From positions 434,314-498,313 of the forward strand of contig NZ_SWBR01000002.1 in NCBI RefSeq assembly GCF_005116505.1: a stretch of 64,000 bases of DNA. Direction: 5' to 3'. This DNA is from Pedobacter polaris. Lineage in GTDB: Bacteria; Bacteroidota; Bacteroidia; Sphingobacteriales; Sphingobacteriaceae. Below the pieces are notes generated by a model that saw only the letters and a program-made list of their open reading frames with translations, did not search any database and was not told the DNA's origin. The translations under genes were made by a program, and so were the position numbers. Numbering within the stretch: position 1 is the stretch's first letter; each line of letters begins with the position of its first letter. Below are positions 42,792 to 52,390 of this stretch, piece after piece.

Positions 42792-43460
42792 TTACTTTTC
42801 ACTAGGATTTTTCTTACCTACGGACAATTTTTGTACTGCTTTTTCTATCCTATCTAATCTTGTTTTTTCTTGCTTTGCAGATACAACCCAAAGCACATAT
42901 TCTTTTCTGTTTGAATAAGATAATTGTTGGTAAAATTGAAAAGCAGATAAATGTTTGTTGAGTTCAATTGCTAAATCTTCAGGTAAGGTAATGATCTTGT
43001 TTACAACATCTACATAATTACCATATTCACTATTAGCAATTTCTGTATTTCCCAACCCAGATCTTTTCATTTCTGTTTCGGGCTTAATTCTTAAAGCCGT
43101 CCAAATTTCATCTATAGCGGCAGAACCACAAGGAGTGAAGTTAAATGTTTTTAAATCTTCCCAACTTTGCATTAAGTTTAAATCGCTAGCTAATTTAGTT
43201 TTTGCTTTTGGGTATAAAATCCAACAGATTGTCTTAGCGTTTATTTCTTCTGCTTTTAAAGCAGCTAATAGGTCTACTTTATTAATTGCAAAAATTAGTA
43301 AAGCTTCAAATCCTATTTTATCATTAAATGAAAATTCTATATCAGTGGGTAAATCGCCAATTATAACAGGAAAGTTTTCTGGGGCATTAAGTACTTTAAT
43401 TTTAAACCCAGACTTAATTTGTAGTTTTTTCAATAACTTATTTTCCATGATACTATTCAT
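42792..43460 (-). CDS. YdeI/OmpD-associated family protein
   Basis: 222 residues, or 218 from the second Met at 43448. The C-terminal SYSNRKEYVLWVVSAKQEKT and RLDRIEKAVQKLSVG are the marks of the YdeI/OmdA family (C-terminal domain 150-222). The N-terminal half contains GFEALLIFAINKVDLL and a TICWILYPKAK strand. Soluble, no signal peptide; role unproven, in relatives linked to peptide stress or outer-membrane porin assembly. A bidirectional terminator separates it from the OmpA gene. Confidence 0.85.
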   Translation of the reverse strand: MNSIMENKLLKKLQIKSGFKIKVLNAPENFPVIIGDLPTDIEFSFNDKIGFEALLIFAINKVDLLAALKAEEINAKTICWILYPKAKTKLASDLNLMQSWEDLKTFNFTPCGSAAIDEIWTALRIKPETEMKRSGLGNTEIANSEYGNYVDVVNKIITLPEDLAIELNKHLSAFQFYQQLSYSNRKEYVLWVVSAKQEKTRLDRIEKAVQKLSVGKKNPSEK

Positions 43461-43490
43461 ATCTCAAATCTAATAAAGTTTTAAAAACAA

Positions 43491-43518
43491 AAAAGCCCTC
43501 AATTTCTTGAAGGCTTTT
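43491..43518. terminator. Intrinsic terminator of the OmpA-family gene
   Basis: Stem AAAAGCCCTCAA/TTGAAGGCTTTT (one mismatch), loop TTTC; flanked by A/T runs, just past the minus-strand stop at 43538. Confidence 0.75.
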
Positions 43519-43537
43519 CTATTATTTAAGTTAGAAC

Positions 43538-44878
43538 TTAGTATAAAGTAAATTCTACTCTTCTGTTTTGTTGACGACCAGTTGCACTATTGTTTGATGC
43601 AATTGGTTGACTTTCGCCATAACCTGTTGCTTCAACTCTGCTAGCATTAGCACCTTGAGATACTAGGTATGCTTTTACCGATTCTGCTCTGTCTTTAGAT
43701 AAACGTAAATTCAATGCATCAGATCCAGTATTATCAGTATGACCTGCTAATTTTAAGCTAAAGTTTTTCTCTACCAATAAAGCAGCAACTCTATTTAAAG
43801 TACTATAAGATTTAGAACGGATAGTTGCTTTACCTAAGTCAAATTCTAAGTTAGAAATTGCATCAGCAACAACTTTACGATCTGCTTCTGTTACAACAAC
43901 TTTTGTTTCTTTAATGATTTGAGGTCTTGGAGTAGCTAAAGGACATCCTGATCCATCAACAACAGTTCCAGCAGCAGTACCCTGACACTTATCAAATTTA
44001 TTTGCTACACCATCATTGTCATCATCTCCCATGTCTTTAGCATATTGATCTCTGTCTCTTTGCGCATTTTGTTCTGCCGTAGATAAAGCTCTTCTTAATT
44101 CATCGCTTTCTTCTTTAGACTGCATACGTAGGGCAGCTAATGAGCTGTAGTTTTGCAGTTGAGGTTTTTCTTTGCTACCTAAAGCAAATTCTAAACCAGC
44201 GTGTGCATAAGTAAATTTGTCATTTGTACTACTGTTAAGTCCATCAAATGTAGATGATTTAACAAAGTTTACATCATAACCCATATCTAAATTAATTCCT
44301 TTAGCTACACCTAATTTAAATCCAATTCCGGTAGGAATAAACCAATTCTCTTGATAGTTTTGGTTATTCTGAACAGCTCCTACATAAGCAGTAGCACCAG
44401 ATGACATATAACCAGCACCAGCTTTCACATAAGGAATTAAGATAGCATTTTCGTTATTGATGTTAATGTTAGCAACATTGTAAACTGCTGTTAATGCACC
44501 AGACCATTGAATTTTAGATTCAAAACCAGAGTTTGCTATATATGTAGGGTTGCCCATAGCATCTACACCACCTCTTGCTCTTAAACCTTCAACTTTACCA
44601 GCTAAAAATTCGGCCTGAATACCTAATGCAGGTAATATTTGTTTTTTGATGTAACCACCATAACCAACATTTTCTTTTGCAGTTTGAAAATCTCTTAATT
44701 TTCCGTCGAACAATGTTCTAGGAGTTAATGCTCCGCCATGTATACCAATAGACCAAGTACGAAATTGTTGAGTTGAAAAGCGTGAAACACTTGTAGATGG
44801 CGTTTGTTGAGCCATTACTGAACCTGAAATACCTAATAAGGCAATCATTAATGCAGATTTTGTAATTTTTGAATTCAT
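43538..44878 (-). CDS. OmpA-family outer membrane protein
   Basis: 446 residues. Signal peptide 1-23 (GISGSVMAQQ). An N-terminal beta-barrel (about 30-235) contains IGIHGGALTPRTLF, IQAEFLAGKVEGL and AYVGAVQNNQNYQENW. A linker helix (about 245-285) leads to a calcium-binding thrombospondin-3-like turn (DDNDGVANKFDKCQG, about 278-292) and the OmpA C-terminal peptidoglycan-binding domain (about 325-446, SLKLAGHTDNTGSDALNLRL and GYGESQPIASN). It anchors the outer membrane to the wall. A single gene with a strong terminator. Confidence 0.95.
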   Translation of the reverse strand: MNSKITKSALMIALLGISGSVMAQQTPSTSVSRFSTQQFRTWSIGIHGGALTPRTLFDGKLRDFQTAKENVGYGGYIKKQILPALGIQAEFLAGKVEGLRARGGVDAMGNPTYIANSGFESKIQWSGALTAVYNVANININNENAILIPYVKAGAGYMSSGATAYVGAVQNNQNYQENWFIPTGIGFKLGVAKGINLDMGYDVNFVKSSTFDGLNSSTNDKFTYAHAGLEFALGSKEKPQLQNYSSLAALRMQSKEESDELRRALSTAEQNAQRDRDQYAKDMGDDDNDGVANKFDKCQGTAAGTVVDGSGCPLATPRPQIIKETKVVVTEADRKVVADAISNLEFDLGKATIRSKSYSTLNRVAALLVEKNFSLKLAGHTDNTGSDALNLRLSKDRAESVKAYLVSQGANASRVEATGYGESQPIASNNSATGRQQNRRVEFTLY

Positions 44879-44991
44879 TTTTTTATATTTTAATAGATAA
44901 GATGAAATAGTAACCTATTTTCAGCTCTCACTAGAAAAACCTTGCCAAGAATTAAATAAATTAGTCAATCAACAAGCTATCAGGAGCTTAA

Positions 44992-45009
44992 TGTATCATT
45001 GGTGATACA
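44992..45009. promoter_or_regulatory. Palindromic operator candidate upstream of the OmpA gene
   Basis: Perfect 7-bp arms TGTATCA-TTGG-TGATACA, about 115 bases before the OmpA-family start and 68 before the methyltransferase stop. No T-run, so not a terminator. Confidence 0.35.
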
Positions 45010-45076
45010 AGAGCATATGGTTAGGAGTGGGTAATTATGTATACAAAAAAAGACATTTTGTATATAATGTTCTATA

Positions 45077-45607
45077 TTAGAGTTTAAGTTTTGCAAAAAA
45101 ATCCCAAAGTACAATTCCAGCAGAAATTACAATATTAAAAGAGTGTTTTGTCCCGAATTGTGGGATTTCTATACATTGATCAATTTTTTCCATTGCTTCA
45201 TCACTTACCCCATTCACCTCATTGCCAAAAATAAGTGCATATTTTTGATGGCTATTAGGTTTAAAAGTATTAAGCATGGTACTATTTTCAGCTTGCTCTA
45301 TAGCAATGATTTGGTAACCTTCTGTTCTTAAGCTTTCTATAGCTTTTAGTGTATCTTCAAAATGGACCCAATCTACAGATTGCGTTGCTCCTAAAGCAGT
45401 TTTTTCAATTTCACGATGTGGAGGTTGTGCTGTAATGCCGCAAAGCACTACTTTTTCAATTGAAAAACCATCTGCAGTTCTAAAAACAGAACCTACATTA
45501 TGCATACTTCTCACATTGTCTAGCACTACAACAACAGGTAATTTTTCTTGCTCTTTAAATTCTTGAATATCTACACGATTGAGTTCATCGAGTTTTAATT
45601 TTCTCAT
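45077..45607 (-). CDS. TrmH/SpoU-family RNA 2'-O-methyltransferase
   Basis: 176 residues. SPOUT fold: motif 1 VVLDNVRSMHNVGSVFRTAD (30-50), motif 2 LIFGNEVNGVSDEAMEKID (127-146), motif 3 IEIPQFGTKHSFNIVISAGI (147-167). These bind SAM in a deep knot and methylate ribose in rRNA or tRNA; the target is not fixed by sequence. Lies 29 bases after galK in the same direction and probably belongs to the same transcript. Confidence 0.92.
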   Translation of the reverse strand: MRKLKLDELNRVDIQEFKEQEKLPVVVVLDNVRSMHNVGSVFRTADGFSIEKVVLCGITAQPPHREIEKTALGATQSVDWVHFEDTLKAIESLRTEGYQIIAIEQAENSTMLNTFKPNSHQKYALIFGNEVNGVSDEAMEKIDQCIEIPQFGTKHSFNIVISAGIVLWDFFAKLKL

Positions 45608-45636
45608 GCAACAAAATTAGCTAATAAGCTTATCAA

Positions 45637-46794
45637 TTAATCAGCTATTTTTTTAACACCATCACCAATTTGATGAACATAAATTGCAGCAGGGTAGCCC
45701 ACTTTAGCCACATAATCATCTGTTAATTTCTTTGCGAAATCTTCTTCATAACCCTTTTTAAGTAGGGCAATAGCGCATCCTCCAAAACCAGCGCCAGTCA
45801 TTCTTGCGCCAATAACATGCTCATAACTTGAGCAAAAATCTACTACTGCATCTAATTCTTTTCCGGTTACTTCATATAAATCTTTTAAAGATTTGTGAGA
45901 GGCATACATTAACCTTCCAAATTCATCAAGTTGTTTAGCATTTAGAGCTTTGGCAGCTAGATGTACTCTGTCATTTTCTTTAACAACATGTGTTGCACGC
46001 TTTAAAACAGTTTCATCAGCAATTAAATGACTATGTAAAGCAAATTTTTCGGCACTAAGTTCACACAAATTGGTAATGTTAATTTCTTTCTGCAATGCAG
46101 TTAGTGCGGTGTTACATTCTTCAACTCGCTCATTATATTTTGACTCTGATAATTCTCTTCTTTTGTTTGTATTTATGATTGCTAGAACATAATCTCCCAA
46201 ATCGCAATCAACTACCTTATATTTTAGCGTATCGCAATTTAAAACTAGTGCCTTATCAGCTTCTCCAAAAGCAATAGAAAACTGATCCATAATACCAGAA
46301 TTGACACCTATAAATTCATTTTCTACCTTTTTTGATAGCTTAACCAATTCTAATTTATCATGTTCTAAACCATAATAGTCATTCAATGCAAAAGCGGTAA
46401 GTACTTCTATTGAGGCAGATGAGGAAAGACCAGAGCCAATTGGAATATTGCCAAAGTAAAGCAAATCTAAACCACTTGCATTCCATTCTCCATCTTGCAA
46501 TTCATGAAAAACTCCCAATGGGTAATTGTACCATTCCTTACCTGTTTTAGTATATCTTTTTTGAACTGGGAAAGTTCCTTCTTCGTTAAAATTTACACTA
46601 CTAAATCTAATTACGTTATCATTATTCGGGGTTAAAAGTAACCAAGTTCCTGCTGTTATAGCACAAGGCATTACTAAGCCACCATTATAATCTATATGTT
46701 CTCCTATTAAATTCACTCTTCCTGGAGCGAAGTATGTTGCTGTTGGTTGTTGGTTATATTTCTTTAAAAAAGTATCAACTAATTGATTGGTCAT
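45637..46794 (-). CDS. galK: Galactokinase
   Basis: 385 residues, the family's length. GHMP signature PGRVNLIGEHIDYNGGLVMP (25-45), phosphate-binding PIGSGLSSSASIEVLTAFAL (about 116-135), and C-terminal GARMTGAGFGGCAIALLKKG (about 337-356) are all present. It phosphorylates alpha-D-galactose in the Leloir pathway. The epimerase gene galM starts 64 bases away on the other strand, so both may share a control region. No galT/galE in the window. Confidence 0.97.
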   Translation of the reverse strand: MTNQLVDTFLKKYNQQPTATYFAPGRVNLIGEHIDYNGGLVMPCAITAGTWLLLTPNNDNVIRFSSVNFNEEGTFPVQKRYTKTGKEWYNYPLGVFHELQDGEWNASGLDLLYFGNIPIGSGLSSSASIEVLTAFALNDYYGLEHDKLELVKLSKKVENEFIGVNSGIMDQFSIAFGEADKALVLNCDTLKYKVVDCDLGDYVLAIINTNKRRELSESKYNERVEECNTALTALQKEINITNLCELSAEKFALHSHLIADETVLKRATHVVKENDRVHLAAKALNAKQLDEFGRLMYASHKSLKDLYEVTGKELDAVVDFCSSYEHVIGARMTGAGFGGCAIALLKKGYEEDFAKKLTDDYVAKVGYPAAIYVHQIGDGVKKIAD

Positions 46795-46858
46795 AAATTG
46801 TATTTTCTTCGGGACTTATAAGTTTTAATTGTATTTTAGCTCGACTAAGATACAATTT

Positions 46859-47905
46859 ATGATAGTAAAACAAATCAAGACGGGGCATTTTATTGAAGAA
46901 AAAGAAGTAATCGAAATTGAGTTAATAAATGATAGTGGAAGTAGGGTTAAGATCTATAATTACGGAACTATTATTAGCCAGTTTATAATAAAAAATGCCA
47001 AAGGTGAGGAGCAAGATATTGTTTTAGGATTTGATAGTTTTGAACAATACATTAGTAAAGAATACCTTTCTAACTATCCATATTTTGGGGCAATAATAGG
47101 ACGTTATGCAAACAGAATTAAAGACGGCAAAATTAAAATTGATGAGACCGAATACCAACTTGCACAAAACAATGGTCCTGACTGTTTGCATGGCGGTGTA
47201 AATGGTTTTGATAAGAAAGTTTGGGATATAATTGATGTTACTGAGGAGCCAAATGCAAGCGTAACTTTCCAGTATTTCAGCCTTGATGGCGAAGAAAATT
47301 TCCCTGGCGATTTGGCCATACAACTTCGCTTTGAATTAACCAATAGTAATGAGCTGATTTTAACATACCATGCTGATACAGATGAAAGTACACCTATTAA
47401 TTTAACTCATCATAGTTATTTTAATTTATCTACAACTGGCGATAAAATAATGAATCACATTCACCAAATGAATGCCTCAAATTATTTAGAGCAAGATATC
47501 AACAGTGTTGTAACTGGTAAATTATTACCTGTAGAAGGTACACATCATGATTTTAGAAAGGGGAAAAAAATAGGTGAGGGTTGGGATGAAAATAGTGGCT
47601 ACGACCAGAGCTATGTTTTAGATAAAGAATATGGTGATCTGACCTTGGTTAGTAAAACGGTTGAAACTAATAGTGGTTTATCTTTGTTAGTTTATAGTAC
47701 AGAACCAGTAGCACATTTATATACTGCTAAATATTTAGGTGTAAAAAATGGCAAGGGAGGGAGAGACTATTCCGAATTTGATGCTTTTTGTGTAGAAACA
47801 CAACATCATCCAAATGCAGTTAATATCCCTCATTTCCCAACAACTATTTTAAGCCCAGATGAGGTTTATACACAAACAACCATTTATAAAGTTATAACCA
47901 ACTAA
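46859..47905 (+). CDS. galM: Aldose 1-epimerase (mutarotase)
   Basis: 348 residues from ATG 46859, after the first in-frame Met at 46829, which lies in the shared promoter region with galK. Family signatures: GAIIGRYANRIKDGKIKIDE (near 80-100), LHGGVNGFDKKVWDI, PINLTHHSYFNLST (catalytic His near 180), and VETQHHPNAVNIPHFPTTIL with the conserved NxP near the end. Catalyses alpha/beta interconversion of galactose. Divergent from galK. Followed 7 bases later by a DUF1398 gene. Confidence 0.95.
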   Translation: MIVKQIKTGHFIEEKEVIEIELINDSGSRVKIYNYGTIISQFIIKNAKGEEQDIVLGFDSFEQYISKEYLSNYPYFGAIIGRYANRIKDGKIKIDETEYQLAQNNGPDCLHGGVNGFDKKVWDIIDVTEEPNASVTFQYFSLDGEENFPGDLAIQLRFELTNSNELILTYHADTDESTPINLTHHSYFNLSTTGDKIMNHIHQMNASNYLEQDINSVVTGKLLPVEGTHHDFRKGKKIGEGWDENSGYDQSYVLDKEYGDLTLVSKTVETNSGLSLLVYSTEPVAHLYTAKYLGVKNGKGGRDYSEFDAFCVETQHHPNAVNIPHFPTTILSPDEVYTQTTIYKVITN

Positions 47906-47912
47906 AGAAATT

Positions 47913-48302
47913 ATGTTTACCATTGAAGAAATACAGGTTGCAGTAGAGAAAATTAATACTGGTGCAGATTTTCCACAGTTTGCTAGAGATTTAAAAGAAA
48001 TAGGGGTAACAAGAAGTGATGTTTTTGTAATGAATGGAATGGCTATTTATTATGGCAAAGATGATTTCGTTGTAGAGGGGCCACCAGTATATGAAAATTT
48101 AATTGTTGAACAAGAATCTTCAGTACCAGATTTAAAAGATGCGTTATCTATCCATCAAAACGGTGAAACTGATTTTCAAACATTTTGTAGACAAATGGCT
48201 GCTGCTGGAGTGGAAAAATGGATTATTGATCTTTCTACAATGAAGGTAAGTTACTTAGATATGGCAGGCAAAGAATTAATTGTTGAGCATATCCCTAATT
48301 AA
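47913..48302 (+). CDS. DUF1398-family protein
   Basis: 129 residues, matching DUF1398 proteins. Blocks: FTIEEIQVAVEKINTGADFP, FARDLKEIGVTRSDVFVMNG, YYGKDDFVVEGPPVYENL, LDAL-type and GVEKWIIDLSTMKVSYLDMA near the end. No catalytic motif known. Only seven bases after galM, so likely co-transcribed with it; functional link unclear. Confidence 0.9.
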   Translation: MFTIEEIQVAVEKINTGADFPQFARDLKEIGVTRSDVFVMNGMAIYYGKDDFVVEGPPVYENLIVEQESSVPDLKDALSIHQNGETDFQTFCRQMAAAGVEKWIIDLSTMKVSYLDMAGKELIVEHIPN

Positions 48303-48401
48303 TTTTAAATATTTTGTTAATTATTGTTTTGTAACAGAAATGTTGTGAATAGTTATATATTTGTATAACCAAATATTACAACTTAATAATTCAAATATTT
48401 T

Positions 48402-49613
48402 GTGTATAAAAAAATAAATCCGATTGTAAAATCAACCGCTCTCCACGGTTTATTTAAACTCCTTAATAATCAAAAATTCATACTTGGAGTATGGATATTA
48501 TTAGCGCTTTTAGTTGCAATTAAGCAAGCATTTCAGCCAACAAATAATAATTATCTCATTTTTAAATATGTCTATTTTCATGCTGTAGAGCGGCTTCCAC
48601 TTTATATTCCATATCCTAATGAGCATTTAGACACTAACCATTACGGTCCATTATTTAGCCTTTTAATTGCACCTTTTGCGCTATTGCCAAATTATATAGG
48701 CATGTTGCTATGGCAACTGGCGAATACGCTATTCTTATACTTTGCTATCAAACAGCTTCCAATTGGTATTCGAAAAGTAAATGCGATTTATTGGATCGTT
48801 GCTCATGAGTTGTTAACTGCAATGTTTGGTTTACAGTTTAATATTTCAATAGCTGCAATTATTATATTTGCTTATGTTCTTATTGATAAGAACAAGAATT
48901 TTTGGGCTGCTTTTGTAATTATTTTTGGTTTTTACATTAAGCTTTATGGTATAGTTGGGCTTGCATTTTTCTTTTTTGCCAAGCAAAAACCAAAATTTAT
49001 TTTGTACTGTATTTTCTGGGCAATTTTGCTTTTCATTTTACCAATGTTATTCTTTTCTCCTAGCTATATACTACAGTGTTATCAAGATTGGTATGTATCT
49101 CTGTCAGAAAAGCAAGCATTAAATGCATCCTTAACTTCAATGCAAGATATTTCTGTGATGGGCATGGCAAGAAGAATAACAGGTGATGCAAGTATTTCTA
49201 ATTTACCATTTTTAGTAATCGGACTAACTTTATTCATCATTCCCTATTTGAGATTTAAAATGTATAAAATTCCTGATTTTAGGCTTTTATTCTTAGCATC
49301 TGCTTTGATATTCACAGTTATATTTAGCAATTCATCTGAATCTCCAACTTATATCATTGCATTTGTTGGTGTAGCAATTTGGTTTGTCTTGCAAGAAAAA
49401 CCAATAAATCCATACTCTATTGCTTTATTTATATTCGCTCTACTACTAACAAGCCTATCACCATCAGACTTATTTCCAAAATATATTAGAGAAGCTTATA
49501 TTAAGCCATATTCACTAAAGGCTTTACCATGCATTTTAATATGGATTGTGGTTACCTACCAATTAATGTTTAAAAAATTTATTTTAAACCCCGTTAAAAC
49601 CGATGGAGAATAA
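48402..49613 (+). CDS. Glycosyltransferase family 87-like membrane protein
   Basis: 403 residues from a GTG start (the residues MYKKINPIVKSTALHGLF follow). About ten membrane helices. The HAVERLPLYIPYPNEHLDTN...YGPLFSLLIAPF segment (about 60-100) corresponds to the DUF2029/GT87 signature (mannosyltransferase-type, polyprenyl-phosphate-sugar donors). The C-terminal helices are longer. It overlaps the GT2 gene by 11 bases, so coupled. Probably adds a sugar to a lipid-linked or cell-envelope glycan. Confidence 0.85.
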   Translation: MYKKINPIVKSTALHGLFKLLNNQKFILGVWILLALLVAIKQAFQPTNNNYLIFKYVYFHAVERLPLYIPYPNEHLDTNHYGPLFSLLIAPFALLPNYIGMLLWQLANTLFLYFAIKQLPIGIRKVNAIYWIVAHELLTAMFGLQFNISIAAIIIFAYVLIDKNKNFWAAFVIIFGFYIKLYGIVGLAFFFFAKQKPKFILYCIFWAILLFILPMLFFSPSYILQCYQDWYVSLSEKQALNASLTSMQDISVMGMARRITGDASISNLPFLVIGLTLFIIPYLRFKMYKIPDFRLLFLASALIFTVIFSNSSESPTYIIAFVGVAIWFVLQEKPINPYSIALFIFALLLTSLSPSDLFPKYIREAYIKPYSLKALPCILIWIVVTYQLMFKKFILNPVKTDGE

Positions 49614-50538
49614 ACTTGTTTCTGTTGTAATTCCTGCTCACAACGAGGAAGATAATATTATTGTAATTATAAAAAGAATTGAGAAAGTATTTTCAGAACT
49701 TCATTATAACTATGAGATTTTGTTAGTAGATGATGGGTGCACTGATAATACACTTTCTATTATTAAGGATCTTTCATCAAGAGACCCGAGACTATTTTAT
49801 GTAGAATTCTCTAGAAATTTTGGTCATCAGCCTGCTTTAAAAGCTGGTTTAGATTTATCTCATGGAGACTGTGTGATTTCATTAGATGCAGATTTGCAGC
49901 ACCCACCAGAGCTATTTAAACAAATGTTAGAGAAATGGGAAGAGGGATATGAGGTAGTTTATACAAGGAGAAAAGAAGACAAAAATCTTTCCTTTAAAAA
50001 AAGAAAAAGTTCACAATATTTTTATAAGCTATTAAATTCATTATCAGATATTGAATTGGAATCTGGCACTGCAGATTTTAGGTTATTAGATAGGGTAGCA
50101 GTAGAGGCATTTAGAAATTTTAATGAAGCAGATCCTTTTATCAGGGGCTTAGTAAAGCTATTGGGCTTTAAGCAATTTGCCATTGATTATGTGCCGGACA
50201 AGCGATTTTCTGGCGCTAGCAAATACAGTATTTCTAAGATGCGTAGACTTGCTATTCAAGGTGTTACCTCATTAAGTATTAAACCTTTGCATACAGCAGT
50301 TTATCTTGGCTTTACATTTTCAATGATCTCATTGCTTTATTTACCTTATGTATTTTATGCATTTTACAAAGGGCAGGAAGTAAATGGTTGGGCATCATTA
50401 ATTATGACAATTTCCTTTTTTGGCGGATTACAGTTAGTTATTTTAGGTATAATTGGAATTTATGTGGGTAAAATGTTTATCCAAACTAAAAATAGACCGA
50501 ATTACATTATTCGTTCTACTAATTTAAAAAATATATAA
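49603..50538 (+). CDS. Glycosyltransferase family 2, DPM1/ArnC-like, membrane-anchored
   Basis: 311 residues. Catalytic GT-A domain 5-225: VVIPAHNEEDNI, LVDDGCTDNT, SRNFGHQPALKAGLDLSHGD, SLDADLQHPPELFKQMLEKW, TADFRLLDRVAVE and KRFSGASKYSISKM. Two membrane helices at about 232-254 and 265-287. This is the polyprenyl-phosphate sugar transferase type, which loads undecaprenyl-P with a sugar that GT87-type partners then use. Overlaps GT87 and abuts the deacetylase. Confidence 0.92.
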   Translation: MENKLVSVVIPAHNEEDNIIVIIKRIEKVFSELHYNYEILLVDDGCTDNTLSIIKDLSSRDPRLFYVEFSRNFGHQPALKAGLDLSHGDCVISLDADLQHPPELFKQMLEKWEEGYEVVYTRRKEDKNLSFKKRKSSQYFYKLLNSLSDIELESGTADFRLLDRVAVEAFRNFNEADPFIRGLVKLLGFKQFAIDYVPDKRFSGASKYSISKMRRLAIQGVTSLSIKPLHTAVYLGFTFSMISLLYLPYVFYAFYKGQEVNGWASLIMTISFFGGLQLVILGIIGIYVGKMFIQTKNRPNYIIRSTNLKNI

Positions 50539-51315
50539 ATGATTTTATTGAGTTTTGATATTGAAGAATTTGATATGCCATTTGAATATGGTAAAGAACT
50601 CTCGTTTGATGAACAAATTCGAATATCTACAACTGGCAGCCATATTATATTAGATTTATTAGCTAAACACAAAATCAAAGCTACTTTTTTTTCTACTGCA
50701 ACATTTGCAATTAATGCGATAGAAGTTATAAATAGAATAAAGAATGAGGGGCATGAGCTGGCATCTCATACCTATTATCATTCTAAATTTGAAGTGGCAG
50801 ATTTACTTAATTCCAGATTAAAATTAGAGGAACTTTCTGGCACCCAAGTATCTGGTTTTAGAATGCCGAGAATGATGCCTGTGAGTAATGAGGAGATTGA
50901 AAAGGCAGGGTATACCTATAACAGCTCTATTAATCCAACTTTGTTACCAGGAAGATATAACAACTTAAAGGTTTCTAGAACTCATTTTAAAATAGGTAAT
51001 GTACTTCAATTACCGGCTTCAGTAAGCCCATTTCGTATTCCTCTGTTTTGGTTATCATTTCACAACTTTCCATTTTGGTACTATAAATATTTAGCGAAAA
51101 GGACAATCAAAAAAGATGGTTATTTAAACATCTATTTTCACCCATGGGAGTTTACTGATCTTACTGATAAAGAAAAATATGGTTTCCCAAGTTATGTAAG
51201 CAAAAACTCTGGAGAGCAAATGACTGCAAGAATGGACAATTTCATGAAATGGATTATAGCACAAAATTATAAATGTGGTACAATTCATTCATTTACAGAA
51301 AGCTTGTCTAAGTAA
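50539..51315 (+). CDS. Polysaccharide deacetylase family protein
   Basis: 258 residues. NodB homology: LLSFDIEEFDMP at the start gives catalytic Asp/Glu, KATFFSTATFA, NEGHELASHTYYHSKF the zinc HxxxH motif, and FRMPRM, SFHNFPFWYYKY, YFHPWEFT later motifs. It removes N- or O-acetyl groups from a glycan. Immediately downstream of GT2 without a gap, completing a three-gene operon that would build and modify one surface sugar. Cytoplasmic face or periplasm uncertain since no signal peptide is visible. Confidence 0.92.
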   Translation: MILLSFDIEEFDMPFEYGKELSFDEQIRISTTGSHIILDLLAKHKIKATFFSTATFAINAIEVINRIKNEGHELASHTYYHSKFEVADLLNSRLKLEELSGTQVSGFRMPRMMPVSNEEIEKAGYTYNSSINPTLLPGRYNNLKVSRTHFKIGNVLQLPASVSPFRIPLFWLSFHNFPFWYYKYLAKRTIKKDGYLNIYFHPWEFTDLTDKEKYGFPSYVSKNSGEQMTARMDNFMKWIIAQNYKCGTIHSFTESLSK

Positions 51316-51316
51316 T

Positions 51317-52180
51317 TTAAAGCCTATCGAGTACCATTTTAATAGCTTTATCAACTATTTTATTTGGTTCGCTGCTAAATTCAAACTTTACTCTACTAGC
51401 TAAGATAGCATTGACTGACAAGGCTTTATGCCCAAGTGTTTTTGCTAATGCATAAATTCCTGCTGTTTCCATTTCAAGGTTAGTAACTCTGTTATTACTT
51501 TGCTTAAAGTTAGTTAACAGACTTATAAAATTTGGAACAGCATTTTTAGCCCTTACTTGTCTACCTTGAGGTGCATAAAAACCAGGTGCAGTTACGGTAA
51601 TTCCTTGTTCCATACCACTACCAATTGTACGCAATAAAGACTGATCTGCAGCTGTTAAATAAGGATGGATATTTTTGATATGTGAAAAATGAGATTTAAT
51701 ACTATCTAGCAAGCTATGTTCATCACCAGAAATTTCATGTATATAATAATGCATCAATGCATCAAAACCTAAACCATAAGAAGAGGCTAAGATTGTACCC
51801 ATTGGAATATCTTCTTGTACAGCTCCAGAAGTTCCAATACGAATGATATTTAAAGATTTCAGTTCTTTTTTAATTTCACGAGTATCAAAATCAATGTTTA
51901 CTAAAGCATCTAGTTCATTAAAAACAATATCAATATTGTCTGTACCAATGCCAGTAGACAGAACTGTAATCCTTTTTTTTCCTAAATACCCTGTATGTGT
52001 AATAAACTCTCGTTTCCCTTTTTTAACCTCAATAGAATCAAAATGTTTGCTGATCTCTGCAACACGATCTAAATCGCCAACTGTAATTACTGTATCTGCA
52101 ATATCTTCTGGCAATAAATTTAGATGGTAAATACTTCCATCCGGATTGATAATTAAATCTGCTTCTGATAATTTTTGCAT
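51317..52180 (-). CDS. Nucleoside phosphorylase, uridine phosphorylase-like
   Basis: 287 residues. TVGDLDRVAEIS and VLSTGIGTDNIDIVFNELDA with RIGTSGAVQEDIPMGTILA, NLEMETAGIYALAKTLGHKA (ribose-binding E-M-E-T) and ASRVKFEFSSEPNKIV identify the PNP/UDP family; the length and the EMET motif fit uridine phosphorylase best. It splits uridine to uracil and ribose-1-phosphate. It faces the deacetylase operon by one base, with no terminator visible between them. Confidence 0.92.
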   Translation of the reverse strand: MQKLSEADLIINPDGSIYHLNLLPEDIADTVITVGDLDRVAEISKHFDSIEVKKGKREFITHTGYLGKKRITVLSTGIGTDNIDIVFNELDALVNIDFDTREIKKELKSLNIIRIGTSGAVQEDIPMGTILASSYGLGFDALMHYYIHEISGDEHSLLDSIKSHFSHIKNIHPYLTAADQSLLRTIGSGMEQGITVTAPGFYAPQGRQVRAKNAVPNFISLLTNFKQSNNRVTNLEMETAGIYALAKTLGHKALSVNAILASRVKFEFSSEPNKIVDKAIKMVLDRL

Positions 52181-52390
52181 GGTTTAGTTCATTAGTTCCT
52201 TCTATCATTGGTTCATTATTTGATAGCAGGGGTAAGACAAACTTAATAAAAATAGTTTATTAGTGTTATTGGTTCATTAGAAAGCTCATCATGCCCAACT
52301 CCATTAGCTATCATAATGCAAAAAGATTTCTAATTAGCTTGCTTTAAGATTCCCGTATGCACGGGAATGATAGCAAGATGTAGAAACAAC
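52181..52390. other. Short intergenic region with one GTCAT-class hairpin
   Basis: 210 bases; the hairpin TTCCCGT-ATGC-ACGGGAA (52350-52367) belongs to the repeat class with GGGAATGA. TTAGTTCATTAG-like and GGTTCATTAG-like direct repeats occur around 52190-52280. No gene. Confidence 0.5.
52350..52367. repeat. GTCAT-family hairpin
   Basis: Perfect 7-bp arms TTCCCGT and ACGGGAA around ATGC, followed by TGATAG. Confidence 0.55.
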
